Positions 20,405-28,483 of a stretch of 30,782 bases of DNA are shown here, in pieces. The notes under the pieces were generated by a model that worked only from the letters and a program-made list of their open reading frames with translations, searched no databases and was not told the origin of the DNA. The stretch is from a virus. Numbering within the stretch: the stretch's first letter is position 1; every line of letters begins with the position of its first letter. A program made the position numbers and the translations under genes. The stretch lies in the IMG/VR virus record IMGVR_UViG_3300044731_001931, positions 1 to 30,782 of that record; one strand, 5' to 3'.

Positions 20405-21541
20405 TTATACGTTTACATACATATATTGCACAGCAACGCTAAACGTGTCCCATTGACCAGACGTATCAACCGAAACAGTAAATGTTTTGCCGCTTACGTC
20501 GGTACCGTCTGCCAGCACAGGGGCATCATAAGCAATGCCGTTGCTGTCTATATAACGCACTGTACCAAAGTTCATAATGCCGTTGATTCCAGCTTTTGGC
20601 GCTTTAGTTAAGACAATTTTATTTGCCGTAACAATTAACTGCTCAAGCTTGGGTAACGATCCACCTTGCGTAGCAGAGTTGTCTGCATACGCTTTTAACG
20701 TGGTGTCTAAACTTGTCAGTGCAGCTTGGGTTAAGGTAGAAATAGGTTTAGCTGCATCAGTAGTATTATCAACGTTGCCTAACCCCACCATTGCTTTAGT
20801 GATACCCGACACTGTACCCGTAAAGGTAGGTGAGGCTAAATTAGCTTTTAAGGCTAACGCACTAATGCCTGCTGTAGATAACGGTTTATTCGCATCACTT
20901 GTATTATCAACGTTAGCTAAGCCTACATCGGCTTTAACTAAGCTAACAATGCCCGTTTTGCCGGCCACACTGTCAACTGCACCAGAAGTAATGTACACAT
21001 AAACAGAACCTGACCAACGGTAGGTTTTGTTGGTATCGATCGCAACGTAAATTTTTCCTGTTTCACCCGTTGCAGGGAAGGCTGCCAAATTGGCGGCTTC
21101 CACAACATCATCAACGTATGAAGGCAAGTACGTCGCTAAGATTTTTGATGTAGCGTCTAAAGGCACGACACCGTTTGCAGCGCCGATTAAACTTGAAGCA
21201 ATACGTGCAGTGGAGTCAATTGCGTTAATGGTGATGTTAGCACTGCCGTTAAAGCTAATGCCATTGATTGTACGCGCAGTTTGCAAAACTGTTGCTGAGG
21301 CTACGTTACCGGCAATTGTTGAAGTAATTGCCGCCGCTCTAGCACTAACTTCAGTCGATAAGTTAGTGGTTAGCGTAGTTTCAGCAGCACGTGCTGTCGT
21401 CGCTTCTGCTGTAATATTAGTTTGTAAAGCTGTAATCGCAGCCGCACGTGTAGTCGCCTCTAACGCATCTGCCGCTTGTAAAGCAGCTAAATCAGCAGTT
21501 AAGCCATAGACCTGGGTTTTTGCACTTTTAATTAACGCCAT
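20405..21541 (-). CDS. Tail fibre shaft protein
   Basis: 378 aa with AGAGGAA upstream. Residues about 10-90 are a long alanine/threonine-rich coiled-coil region (ALQAADALEATTRAAAITAL). Two copies of the shaft motif V-G-L-x-N-V-D-N-T-x-D follow (ADVGLANVDNTSDANKP and KAMVGLGNVDNTTDAAKP), with SPTFTGTVSG between. The C-terminus (KTFTVSVDTSGQWDTFSVAV) is a compact beta domain. Coiled coil plus shaft motifs indicate a homotrimeric fibre. It is encoded right after the NlpC gene, interrupting the normal GTA-like order. Confidence 0.8.
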   Translation of the reverse strand: MALIKSAKTQVYGLTADLAALQAADALEATTRAAAITALQTNITAEATTARAAETTLTTNLSTEVSARAAAITSTIAGNVASATVLQTARTINGISFNGSANITINAIDSTARIASSLIGAANGVVPLDATSKILATYLPSYVDDVVEAANLAAFPATGETGKIYVAIDTNKTYRWSGSVYVYITSGAVDSVAGKTGIVSLVKADVGLANVDNTSDANKPLSTAGISALALKANLASPTFTGTVSGITKAMVGLGNVDNTTDAAKPISTLTQAALTSLDTTLKAYADNSATQGGSLPKLEQLIVTANKIVLTKAPKAGINGIMNFGTVRYIDSNGIAYDAPVLADGTDVSGKTFTVSVDTSGQWDTFSVAVQYMYVNV

Positions 21542-21556
21542 GATATTCCTCTTTTA

Positions 21557-21649
21557 TTATCCGACAGTGTGTCTTAGTCTGCCAACTGAGAGTTTTCTTG
21601 GAGTGAGTGTAGGCTTTTTAAGCTGATATGGGCAGATGAACGGCTTCAT
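21557..21649 (-). CDS. Possible 30-aa coupled microprotein
   Basis: ATG 21649 overlaps the NlpC/P60 stop as ATGA and the frame closes at TAA 21557: MKPFICPYQLKKPTLTPRKL, then SVGRLRHTVG. It is basic and proline-containing. The ATGA coupling used throughout this operon supports it, but size and lack of a family make it uncertain. Confidence 0.3.
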   Translation of the reverse strand: MKPFICPYQLKKPTLTPRKLSVGRLRHTVG

Positions 21650-22083
21650 ATTGTGGCCGCCTCGCCTCTCACGCGGTAAAATTTTACCTTGCGGTCGGCT
21701 AAATAGCCGGTGCTGGCGTTGGCATGCACGACACCAGCTTTGATGTCCGCGTGCAGGATTGTTGGCCAGTTGATAACACTCGCGCCATGGCTGTAGGTGC
21801 GGCCAATTTTCCATACCGCTATGTCGCTGGGTTGTGGGGTATCGGTGGGGTGGGCGTAGCGTTCCACCACGGCCAAGAATTTTTCTTCGTGTTGATGCAG
21901 CGCCCATTGCCGTGAGTAGGCATCTATGCGTGGGCGTTCGATGATGCCGACGGTGCTGTACACGGCGACCAAGAGCTGTGCGCAGTCGCAGGCATAATAG
22001 GGCACGCAGGCTTCGTGATGCCAGCGTGCGCCCAGCCAACGTTGGGCTTCGGCGATGACGGCTTGGCACTGGTCGTCTGTCAT
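21646..22083 (-). CDS. NlpC/P60 tail cell-wall hydrolase (GTA gp14-like)
   Basis: 145 aa, coupled to the DUF2163 gene by ATGA. Catalytic Cys34 lies in YYACDCAQLL (the DC-x-x-L motif), the second residue is His99 in YSHGASVI, and a third polar candidate is His111. These proteins cut peptidoglycan peptides at the tail tip during DNA entry. Order DUF2460-DUF2163-NlpC is the conserved baseplate cassette of gene transfer agents and related siphoviruses. Length is typical. Its product is probably assembled into the baseplate. Confidence 0.87.
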   Translation of the reverse strand: MTDDQCQAVIAEAQRWLGARWHHEACVPYYACDCAQLLVAVYSTVGIIERPRIDAYSRQWALHQHEEKFLAVVERYAHPTDTPQPSDIAVWKIGRTYSHGASVINWPTILHADIKAGVVHANASTGYLADRKVKFYRVRGEAATI

Positions 22084-22919
22084 ACACTGGCCTCGGGGAC
22101 GGGCATATAGGGGAAGCCGCGATACTGTGCTGAATTATTAAATTTTTCTGAGCAGGTGGCAAAGAGTTTATTGCAGCCAGGGTACAGCTCAAAGCTGTCG
22201 CCAACGGCGGGGACGTTTGGCAGTGGCATGGAAAGGGTGATCTGTCCCTGTGTTAGCGTATGGGCTTTTATGGTGCGGGTGAGTCCTTTGTTAAGGCCGC
22301 TAGTAAAACTTAATGTGCCTAATTCGTAATAGTTATCGGGGTCGGTTAAGGCGGTGTTGATAAGGCGCTGTGTTGAGCCATCTGCTACGCTGCTGCTTTT
22401 TTTGTAGCTGGCTTTGCTTAGCCCACAGCCTTGATCAAATAAGCTATGCAGGCAGCCTGCGGTATAGACGTTGCGCGGCATGTCGAGGTTTAACAGCACG
22501 GTGGCCGTGCTGGCGGTAAGCTCGATAACGGTGCGGTCGGCTTTGGCGTCGGTGATCAGCCCTTCAAAGAGGTGCACGGCATAGTCGGCATGGGATCTGA
22601 TTAGCGTTAACCATGCATTGTCAAAGCCGCCTTGGTTGGTAAATTCTGGCAAGAGCAGTCCGTTTAGGCGTTGTTCTGCGGTGGGGTAGAGGCTTAAGGT
22701 GACTTCATCTACCTCAATGCCCACGCGGGTGCTGCAACGGCTGCGCTCGCTATTAAAGGCGGTGGCGGGGTAACTGTTGCCTTGATGGGTTAAGTTTAAG
22801 TCGGCAGTGGTCCAGCGCACGGTATTGCCGTTGTGTAGGCGCAGGGTAACCAGTTCGGCGATGGTGCCGTCGCTTAAGCGTTGATTGTTGGCAAGAGCGG
22901 GTAAAAGTTTTGTTTTCAT
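22080..22919 (-). CDS. DUF2163 baseplate hub protein (GTA gp13-like)
   Basis: I start at ATG 22919 (279 aa), which has AGGT upstream and begins MKTKLLPALANNQRLSDGTI. The open frame continues to 22976 but that extension lacks family character. The N-terminal domain (TIAELVTLRLHNGNTVRWTT) is DUF2163, and the C-terminal part carries AGCLHSLFDQGCGL and YPGCNKLFATCSEKFNNSAQ, then YRGFPYMP. Four cysteines in these two segments match those that bind an iron-sulphur cluster in gene-transfer-agent hub proteins. It forms the hub through which the tape measure exits. Confidence 0.83.
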   Translation of the reverse strand: MKTKLLPALANNQRLSDGTIAELVTLRLHNGNTVRWTTADLNLTHQGNSYPATAFNSERSRCSTRVGIEVDEVTLSLYPTAEQRLNGLLLPEFTNQGGFDNAWLTLIRSHADYAVHLFEGLITDAKADRTVIELTASTATVLLNLDMPRNVYTAGCLHSLFDQGCGLSKASYKKSSSVADGSTQRLINTALTDPDNYYELGTLSFTSGLNKGLTRTIKAHTLTQGQITLSMPLPNVPAVGDSFELYPGCNKLFATCSEKFNNSAQYRGFPYMPVPEASV

Positions 22920-22985
22920 TACTGACCTAGGTGAATAATTATTCATTAATAATAGCGTGACCAAACAGCCCAGCACGAGTCTACG

Positions 22986-23594
22986 TTATACTTTGTTGCT
23001 TAAGGCCCCGATAAATTCTATCTCTCGGCACTCGTGCAAGTCTTTCATTAACTGAGTGAAATCGTAGCCATCTTGTAAAAATCTACACCTGTAGTAATAG
23101 CGTCCGGTCCAGCTTATGGCCTTGCCTTCGGTCGGATTAGTAAAGGTGATCAGTCCGGTATTGGTAATGCTATAGACTGTTGTCTCTTGCACGTTGCCGT
23201 TTACATAAATCGTTGGCTCACCGTTTAAGTTTTCTACGGCTTCGGTTAACTCGCCTTGTGTGCGCGTTAGCTGAAATGGATTAGGTGCGCCACTGCCCGC
23301 ACTTACCCCACAATAATGATTACTCACGCTGCAATCGTTTTCATCTTCATATAAAAACGCGCCATAACTGCCGCAGCGGTTATACATAAAGCTTAAGAGC
23401 TGGGTCATCTGCTGCTCGGCGTTATCTTCAATTAAAAATTCATAGGAAAGTTTAAACGTGGTTTTGGGTGTTTGACGCAGTTTGAAGCGGCTTTCTTTGC
23501 CGGAGAGGGCTTCAAAAATGCTGGTTTTAAAGTCACTGCGGCGGTTTATGTTCCACTCTAACCCATCTAAGCGGGGGAATACGGCTAAGCTCAT
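22986..23594 (-). CDS. DUF2460 distal tail protein (GTA gp12-like)
   Basis: 202 aa, start coupled to the tape-measure stop by ATGA. The family start MSLAVFPRLDGLEWNINRRS (F-P-x-L-x-G-x-x-W-x-x-x-K/R pattern) and core YEFLIEDNAEQQMTQLLSFM, FYNRCGSYGAFLYED-type region, and VYSITNTGLITFTNPTEGKA are characteristic. It is the Dit-like ring between the tail tube and the hub. The C-terminus (LMKDLHECREIEFIGAL) is as expected, so the protein appears complete. Confidence 0.87.
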   Translation of the reverse strand: MSLAVFPRLDGLEWNINRRSDFKTSIFEALSGKESRFKLRQTPKTTFKLSYEFLIEDNAEQQMTQLLSFMYNRCGSYGAFLYEDENDCSVSNHYCGVSAGSGAPNPFQLTRTQGELTEAVENLNGEPTIYVNGNVQETTVYSITNTGLITFTNPTEGKAISWTGRYYYRCRFLQDGYDFTQLMKDLHECREIEFIGALSNKV

Positions 23595-26500
23595 GATTTT
23601 TTGCCTGTGTTAAAGTTGCGTGCTTGTTTTTGGGCGACTTTAACAATGGTTTTGCCGTGTTTTTCTAGGAAGTCTTCAGGCGAGAGCATGATGCCGTGCA
23701 TATTGATGGTGGTGGCTTCTTGCTTGTTATTGACGATGCTTTGCCGCTCTTTATCGGCGTTGCTTCTATCTTTTGCCAAGTGATTAGCGGCTTGTTGGGA
23801 GTTGTTAGCAAAGTTTATCGCATGACTGGGCAAGCCGAGTTGTTTGGGTATCTGTCCGCTGTCAAAAAGCCGGTTAATGGTTACTGAGGGCGGCTCAATA
23901 GGGATATTGCCCTGCACCTTATTAACGACTTTGCGGAAGTTATCGGCAACGCTTGTTTTATCAGTTGAATCCTCAGTATTAACCGAGGATTTAACAATAT
24001 TAACGACTTTGCGGAAGTTGTCGGCAACGCCAGCGGGTAACACGGATTCTTTTTCATGCAGAATATACGGGCTGCCGTCTTGGCCTACTTGCCATTCACC
24101 GCCTTTGGCTGATGACAAAGCCGCAAAACCCATTGCCGCGCTATAATCCAGCACCCCCGCTGATGGAGCTAATGCCCAACCGACGAGAGGGATAGCTGCC
24201 GCGCTCGCTACACCAGCCGCACCAGCAACACCGGCATAACTAGCGGCTAAAGCTACATTTTGAACGACTTGTGTAGCATTTGCAGCCGTTGCTACCACTG
24301 TCTTTTCGGCTTCTTTTGTGGTAAACCCTAATGTTTCAGCAATCCATAGCCCTATTTTTGCTAATACGCCTAATTCTTCTTTTGACGTTCTGGCTAAAGT
24401 CCCTGCTGTAGCTACTCCTGTTTTAGTCGCCTCTTTGGCGCTAAACCCCAGCGTTTCAAACAGCCATTGTCCCGCTAGTAATGCCTTGCGTTTAACCCAC
24501 ATCAAGCCACGCCAGATCTCAGAGCCATTTTCTATCGCTTTCTTTTTGGCTTCTTTCCCCGCGAACCCAGACACTTCCCAAAGCCATTGGGCAGTATTCA
24601 TAATGCGGGCTTTAACAAAACTCGCTGCATAACTGGTCACGATAGACGCGGCTGCGTTTTTAACCGCCTTGCCGATAGTTTGCTGTCCGGTTAATACCCC
24701 CTGCACCATGCCATCCATGGCGGTTTCAAAGGGTTGAAACATTGATTTAAACGCGGCTTTTTTGTCTTGCGCTTCTTTGTTGTCTAAGCCTTTTTGGGTG
24801 GCGTTATAGCCGCGAACCAAGGCTTCTTTAGCATGGAGGTTTTGCGCTAAGGCCAGTTTATCTTCGCCTAATAAGGCACGCTTGGCATCGAGTAGATCAA
24901 GTTCAATTTGCAGCCGTTCGGTGGCAAATTGGCGCAGGTTAGCCAGGTGTTCTTGTTGGGTGATATTACCTAAGGCTAGTTCTTGTTCTGAGGCGGTAGC
25001 TTTAGCGTCTATTTCAGACAGTGCAGCATCGTGCGCGGCATTAGCGGCTTCTTCGTCTAATTGTTTTTGCTGATCTAGCGCGGCTTTTTTAATCGCTAAT
25101 TCGGCGGCAGATTGCTCTAACGCATTGGCTTGTTCTTCTTGCCCTAAACTTTTTGAAGCGGCTAGGGCTTCGGCTTGTATCGCTTCGCGTTCAGCGTATA
25201 AAGCTTTTAATTTGACGTTATCGGCTGATGATGCGCTACCCGTTGGCGCTTGCATTTCGGCTTTAACTAGACCGGGATATTGCTGAGTTTCTTTAGCGAG
25301 CTTGCTATAGTCGCCATTAACTCGCTTAACGCCTGTTTCTCCTGCGTTATACGCCATTAGTGCGGCGTTCATGTCGCCTTTAAATGCGGTCAACATTTGT
25401 TTCAAGTAACGCGCACCGGCTTCAATGTTTTGCGCTGGGTCAAAGCTATCGGTTACACCTAAATCTTTTGCAGTGCCCGGCATTAACCCCATTAACCCTT
25501 GTGCGCCTGCATCGGATACGGCATTTGGATTGCCGCTACTTTCACGCTGCATCACCGCACGAACTAAGCCATCAGGCAAGCCATGCTTTTGTGTCGCTGC
25601 ACTAATCAAACCGTCATAATTACCGCCACCGCTGGCTTGCGCAGCCTGTATCTTGGCGTTAATCGCATCAAGCTCGAGCTGAGTGGTTTGCGCGGTCAGT
25701 TTGCGCTTGATGTCCAGTTCTTCGGCGGCTTTTGATCGCTCCAGATCAAGCAGTTGGCTATCAAGTTGTTGCTTAGTGATTAGCTCGCTATTGTATTGCT
25801 GTTTTAGCTCTAATTCCTTAGCGGCGTAAGTGTTGGCGACTTGTTTTAAATCGTATTCATTTGTTGTTTTTAACGCGTCTTGCTGGGTTTTAATCGCCGC
25901 AAGATGAGCCTCTAGCGTTTCTTTAGTGAGCGCTTTAGCCTCTTCAGCGACTTCCTTTTGACCATCCTTAGTTTTTTCCCATAAAGCCATCAGCGCATCG
26001 GTTTCTTCGGCGGTGTTGGTCTTTAAGTATTCGCGTCGCTGGGTTTCGGCTGGCGTATGGCTTTGGGCGAAAGCCTTGTCTTCGAGCTTATCCCGTTCCT
26101 TTTCAAAGGGGGTTTTGTTTTTTTCAAGATCAGCTTGCATTGCTGCATGTAAAGACAGCAAGGTGTTTTTATAAGTTTCTAACCCTAATGCGCTTTCTTT
26201 AGCGGCTTTACCTTGTTTGTTAAATTCTTCAGTTAAGGCTTTGGCTTTTTCCTTAAAAGTTTCCTCTGGTGTTTTTAGGTTTTCCAGTGATTTAGCATTA
26301 ACATCCAAAGCATCAGCAACGGCTTGATTGGCGTCCGCTTCATTTAATAAACTTTCCAGCGTGTCGGCTCTAACTTGCTTGCCAGCAGCGTACTGAGCAT
26401 CTAGTTCAGCAACGGCTTGCTGTAATTTTTTCCAGCCTTCAGCGCCTGATTTTGGCTTGAAATCTAGGTAAATCGCGGCTTTTTGTGCGGCATGTGCCAG

Positions 26501-27904
26501 CCATTCATACGCCGAAACAATGCCATCAATCGCGATTAATGCGCCCTTTCTTACTTCTTTAAAACTATTGAGCCACTCGCCCACCATGTAGCCTGATACT
26601 GCAGCCATTGCCAAATTTAAAGCCGCGAACGGCAACGCTTTTAATGCGCTGGCTAATGTCCATGATGATGCAGTTAATGCGGCGTTAGCTTCGGCTTGGG
26701 CTATTGTTGCCGCTGTTAAGGCTTGGGTTTGCAGGTTAAGCGTATTCATTACCGCCATCCGCGCACCCATTGACAGCGTTCCGGCTAAGGTGGCTTGCGT
26801 GGCGGCTATATCGGTTTGAATCTGAACAACTCTAGCCGTGGTTAATGCGACAGTGCGCTGCAAATCCATCATTAACGCTTGCGCATGTGCTGACGTTATC
26901 GCCATTAATGCACGGGTTGCTTGATTAACGCGCCATTGCGCAGCCAGATAAGCACTAATGCCGCTTATAGCCGCACCGGTAAAGATAACGGCGACTATTT
27001 TCCCCGCTGTAACCAAGGTCGCCATGACGGCGGTCATGTTTTGCGCTAACAGCTCCATGCTGGAAGCAATGCCGTGAGTCGCCCCAGCGCCTTTGTCGGC
27101 ATCAGCGACATATTGCCCGAATGCGGTTTTTATTTTCTCAAATGCCATGCCGATAGACACCGGCATTTTCTTATATTCTTCGTCAAGCGTTTTAGCTTGT
27201 GATGCTAAGGCAATGGCTACTTTGGCGGCAGTCAACTCACCGGCTTCTGCCATTGTTCTTAAAACACCGATATTGACGTGCAACGCATCAGATAACGCCT
27301 TAGCAATTCTAGGGCTATTCTCCATGATGCTATTGAATTCATCGCCGCGCAATAAACCGGAAGCCATCGCCTGCGACCATTGGCGTATCGTTGATGCGGA
27401 TTCTGCTGCGCCTGCACCGGAAATAACCAAGCCTTTTGCTAATAGATCGACTTGCTGCAAGGTGTCTTTTGACGTGCCACCCATTGCCAATATGCCCGCA
27501 TTGATTCGCGCGAACATTTGCGCATTTTCAGCAAACGATGTGCCGGAGCGCATGGATATAGCAATAAGACCAGCATAGTTGGCTTTAAAATTAGCAATGC
27601 CTGAACTGGCATTTTTTACCCTGCCTTCAATCAATCGAAGACTATCAGCAAACTGGATTAATTCTTTAACGCCAAACGCTAAAGCGAGCAATGAAACCCC
27701 TGACGCCATGCTTCGCAACGTGCCAGCAAAATCAAGCACTGATCGACTCATACCATTTATGCGGTTATGAAAGCCACCTAGGGTTGTATTTGATTGATTA
27801 GCGCCGTTGGATAAATCGGCTAATGAAGCGCGTGCGCCATTGATCGCCGCTGTAAACTGATCGGTAACTGCTCTGATAATAACGCGTAGACTTAAATCGC
27901 TCAT
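23591..27904 (-). CDS. Tape measure protein with lytic transglycosylase (SLT) domain
   Basis: 1437 aa, start coupled to the chaperone stop by ATGA. Residues about 85-280 are the tape-measure domain (GTSFAENAQMFARINAGILA, GLLRGDEFNSIMENSPRIAK). Hydrophobic helices lie at about 300-330 and 420-450, followed by long coiled coils rich in Ala, Lys and Glu. At about 758-880 an SLT domain is embedded, with catalytic Glu788 in MQRESSGNPNAV and GLMGLMPGTAKDLGV. About 1100-1200 are three degenerate repeats of a W-x-x-E-T-x-G-F-x-x-K-E-A unit, and near 1291-1326 SVADNFRKVVN is duplicated. It sets tail length and opens the cell wall during DNA injection. Its size implies a long tail. Confidence 0.92.
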   Translation of the reverse strand: MSDLSLRVIIRAVTDQFTAAINGARASLADLSNGANQSNTTLGGFHNRINGMSRSVLDFAGTLRSMASGVSLLALAFGVKELIQFADSLRLIEGRVKNASSGIANFKANYAGLIAISMRSGTSFAENAQMFARINAGILAMGGTSKDTLQQVDLLAKGLVISGAGAAESASTIRQWSQAMASGLLRGDEFNSIMENSPRIAKALSDALHVNIGVLRTMAEAGELTAAKVAIALASQAKTLDEEYKKMPVSIGMAFEKIKTAFGQYVADADKGAGATHGIASSMELLAQNMTAVMATLVTAGKIVAVIFTGAAISGISAYLAAQWRVNQATRALMAITSAHAQALMMDLQRTVALTTARVVQIQTDIAATQATLAGTLSMGARMAVMNTLNLQTQALTAATIAQAEANAALTASSWTLASALKALPFAALNLAMAAVSGYMVGEWLNSFKEVRKGALIAIDGIVSAYEWLAHAAQKAAIYLDFKPKSGAEGWKKLQQAVAELDAQYAAGKQVRADTLESLLNEADANQAVADALDVNAKSLENLKTPEETFKEKAKALTEEFNKQGKAAKESALGLETYKNTLLSLHAAMQADLEKNKTPFEKERDKLEDKAFAQSHTPAETQRREYLKTNTAEETDALMALWEKTKDGQKEVAEEAKALTKETLEAHLAAIKTQQDALKTTNEYDLKQVANTYAAKELELKQQYNSELITKQQLDSQLLDLERSKAAEELDIKRKLTAQTTQLELDAINAKIQAAQASGGGNYDGLISAATQKHGLPDGLVRAVMQRESSGNPNAVSDAGAQGLMGLMPGTAKDLGVTDSFDPAQNIEAGARYLKQMLTAFKGDMNAALMAYNAGETGVKRVNGDYSKLAKETQQYPGLVKAEMQAPTGSASSADNVKLKALYAEREAIQAEALAASKSLGQEEQANALEQSAAELAIKKAALDQQKQLDEEAANAAHDAALSEIDAKATASEQELALGNITQQEHLANLRQFATERLQIELDLLDAKRALLGEDKLALAQNLHAKEALVRGYNATQKGLDNKEAQDKKAAFKSMFQPFETAMDGMVQGVLTGQQTIGKAVKNAAASIVTSYAASFVKARIMNTAQWLWEVSGFAGKEAKKKAIENGSEIWRGLMWVKRKALLAGQWLFETLGFSAKEATKTGVATAGTLARTSKEELGVLAKIGLWIAETLGFTTKEAEKTVVATAANATQVVQNVALAASYAGVAGAAGVASAAAIPLVGWALAPSAGVLDYSAAMGFAALSSAKGGEWQVGQDGSPYILHEKESVLPAGVADNFRKVVNIVKSSVNTEDSTDKTSVADNFRKVVNKVQGNIPIEPPSVTINRLFDSGQIPKQLGLPSHAINFANNSQQAANHLAKDRSNADKERQSIVNNKQEATTINMHGIMLSPEDFLEKHGKTIVKVAQKQARNFNTGKKS

Positions 27905-28410
27905 TGCTTAGTTGCTCCTTTAACCTGTGCGGCAATCGTTGCTAAGAACGCATTACCGGCTTTTTGATCGTGGTATTCATAGCCCAAATACGCTTTGACA
28001 AGTAAGTGGGTGGGCGGATTTTCGCGCTGGTAAGCCTCGTATTCGTGTAAACGGCTTAGGGTCATGTGGTTGTCAATGTTGTCATACGTCCAGCCGTAGC
28101 AGCTTGATAAGTGTGCGTAAATGTCGCCCCAATTAAACGGTTTGCCGGTTTTTGTATCGTCTACCTGGCTGAGTTGACACAGTTCAGGCAGTGCCTTCAG
28201 TAACTGTTCGAGTTCGCCTGTTTTAAGCTTTGTTACGCTTATTTTTTCGGCTGTTACCGCCTTCAGTAAGGCAGTGATGGTGCTGAGGTGGTCGCTTTGG
28301 TCGGTGCTGTTAGCCAGTTGGTTATAGGCGCTGATGATGATTTTTAGTTGCTTAAAGACGGGTTCGTTAAGCTGCCGTGGCTTACCTGCTAAGAAGAGTG
28401 TTAGGGTCAT
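27901..28410 (-). CDS. Tail assembly chaperone (fused G/T type)
   Basis: 169 aa immediately before the tape measure, the fixed position of tail assembly chaperones. The N-terminal half (KPRQLNEPVFKQLKIIISAY) corresponds to gpG. The C-terminal half (NWGDIYAHLSSCYGWTYDNI, DNHMTLSRLHEYEAYQREN) has the T-type pattern of helices with conserved Trp/Tyr/Leu. Because both lie in one frame, the lambda-style programmed frameshift is not needed here. No good Shine-Dalgarno sequence precedes ATG 28410. The REP-like hairpin just upstream may set its level against the abundant major tail protein. Confidence 0.7.
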   Translation of the reverse strand: MTLTLFLAGKPRQLNEPVFKQLKIIISAYNQLANSTDQSDHLSTITALLKAVTAEKISVTKLKTGELEQLLKALPELCQLSQVDDTKTGKPFNWGDIYAHLSSCYGWTYDNIDNHMTLSRLHEYEAYQRENPPTHLLVKAYLGYEYHDQKAGNAFLATIAAQVKGATKQ

Positions 28411-28435
28411 TGGCGGATAATCAATAAAATAATGG

Positions 28436-28465
28436 CGTAGAGACGCGAGGTAGCGCGTCTCTACG
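28436..28465. repeat. REP-like palindrome, copy 2
   Basis: CGTAGAGACGCG (28436-28447), loop AGGTAG, CGCGTCTCTACG (28454-28465). It lies 19 nt past the major tail protein stop and shares its stem and flanking AATAAAATAAT with copy 1 at 18656-18683. Confidence 0.85.
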
Positions 28466-28483
28466 TATAGATAGTGATAGCTA

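Noticed and set aside
12344-21541. Diversity-generating retroelement in the fibre genes
   Set aside because: No reverse transcriptase gene is present and the fibre repeats are tandem or direct repeats without an adenine-biased template/variable pair.
21557-22204. 215-aa arginine-rich reading frame
   Set aside because: It overlaps the NlpC/P60 and DUF2163 genes in another frame and has a low-complexity Arg/His composition typical of a shadow. Only its last 30 codons, with ATGA coupling, are kept as a weak candidate.
27901-28410. Programmed frameshift in the tail assembly chaperone
   Set aside because: Both G-like and T-like regions lie in one continuous frame that ends at the tape-measure start, so no slippage is needed.
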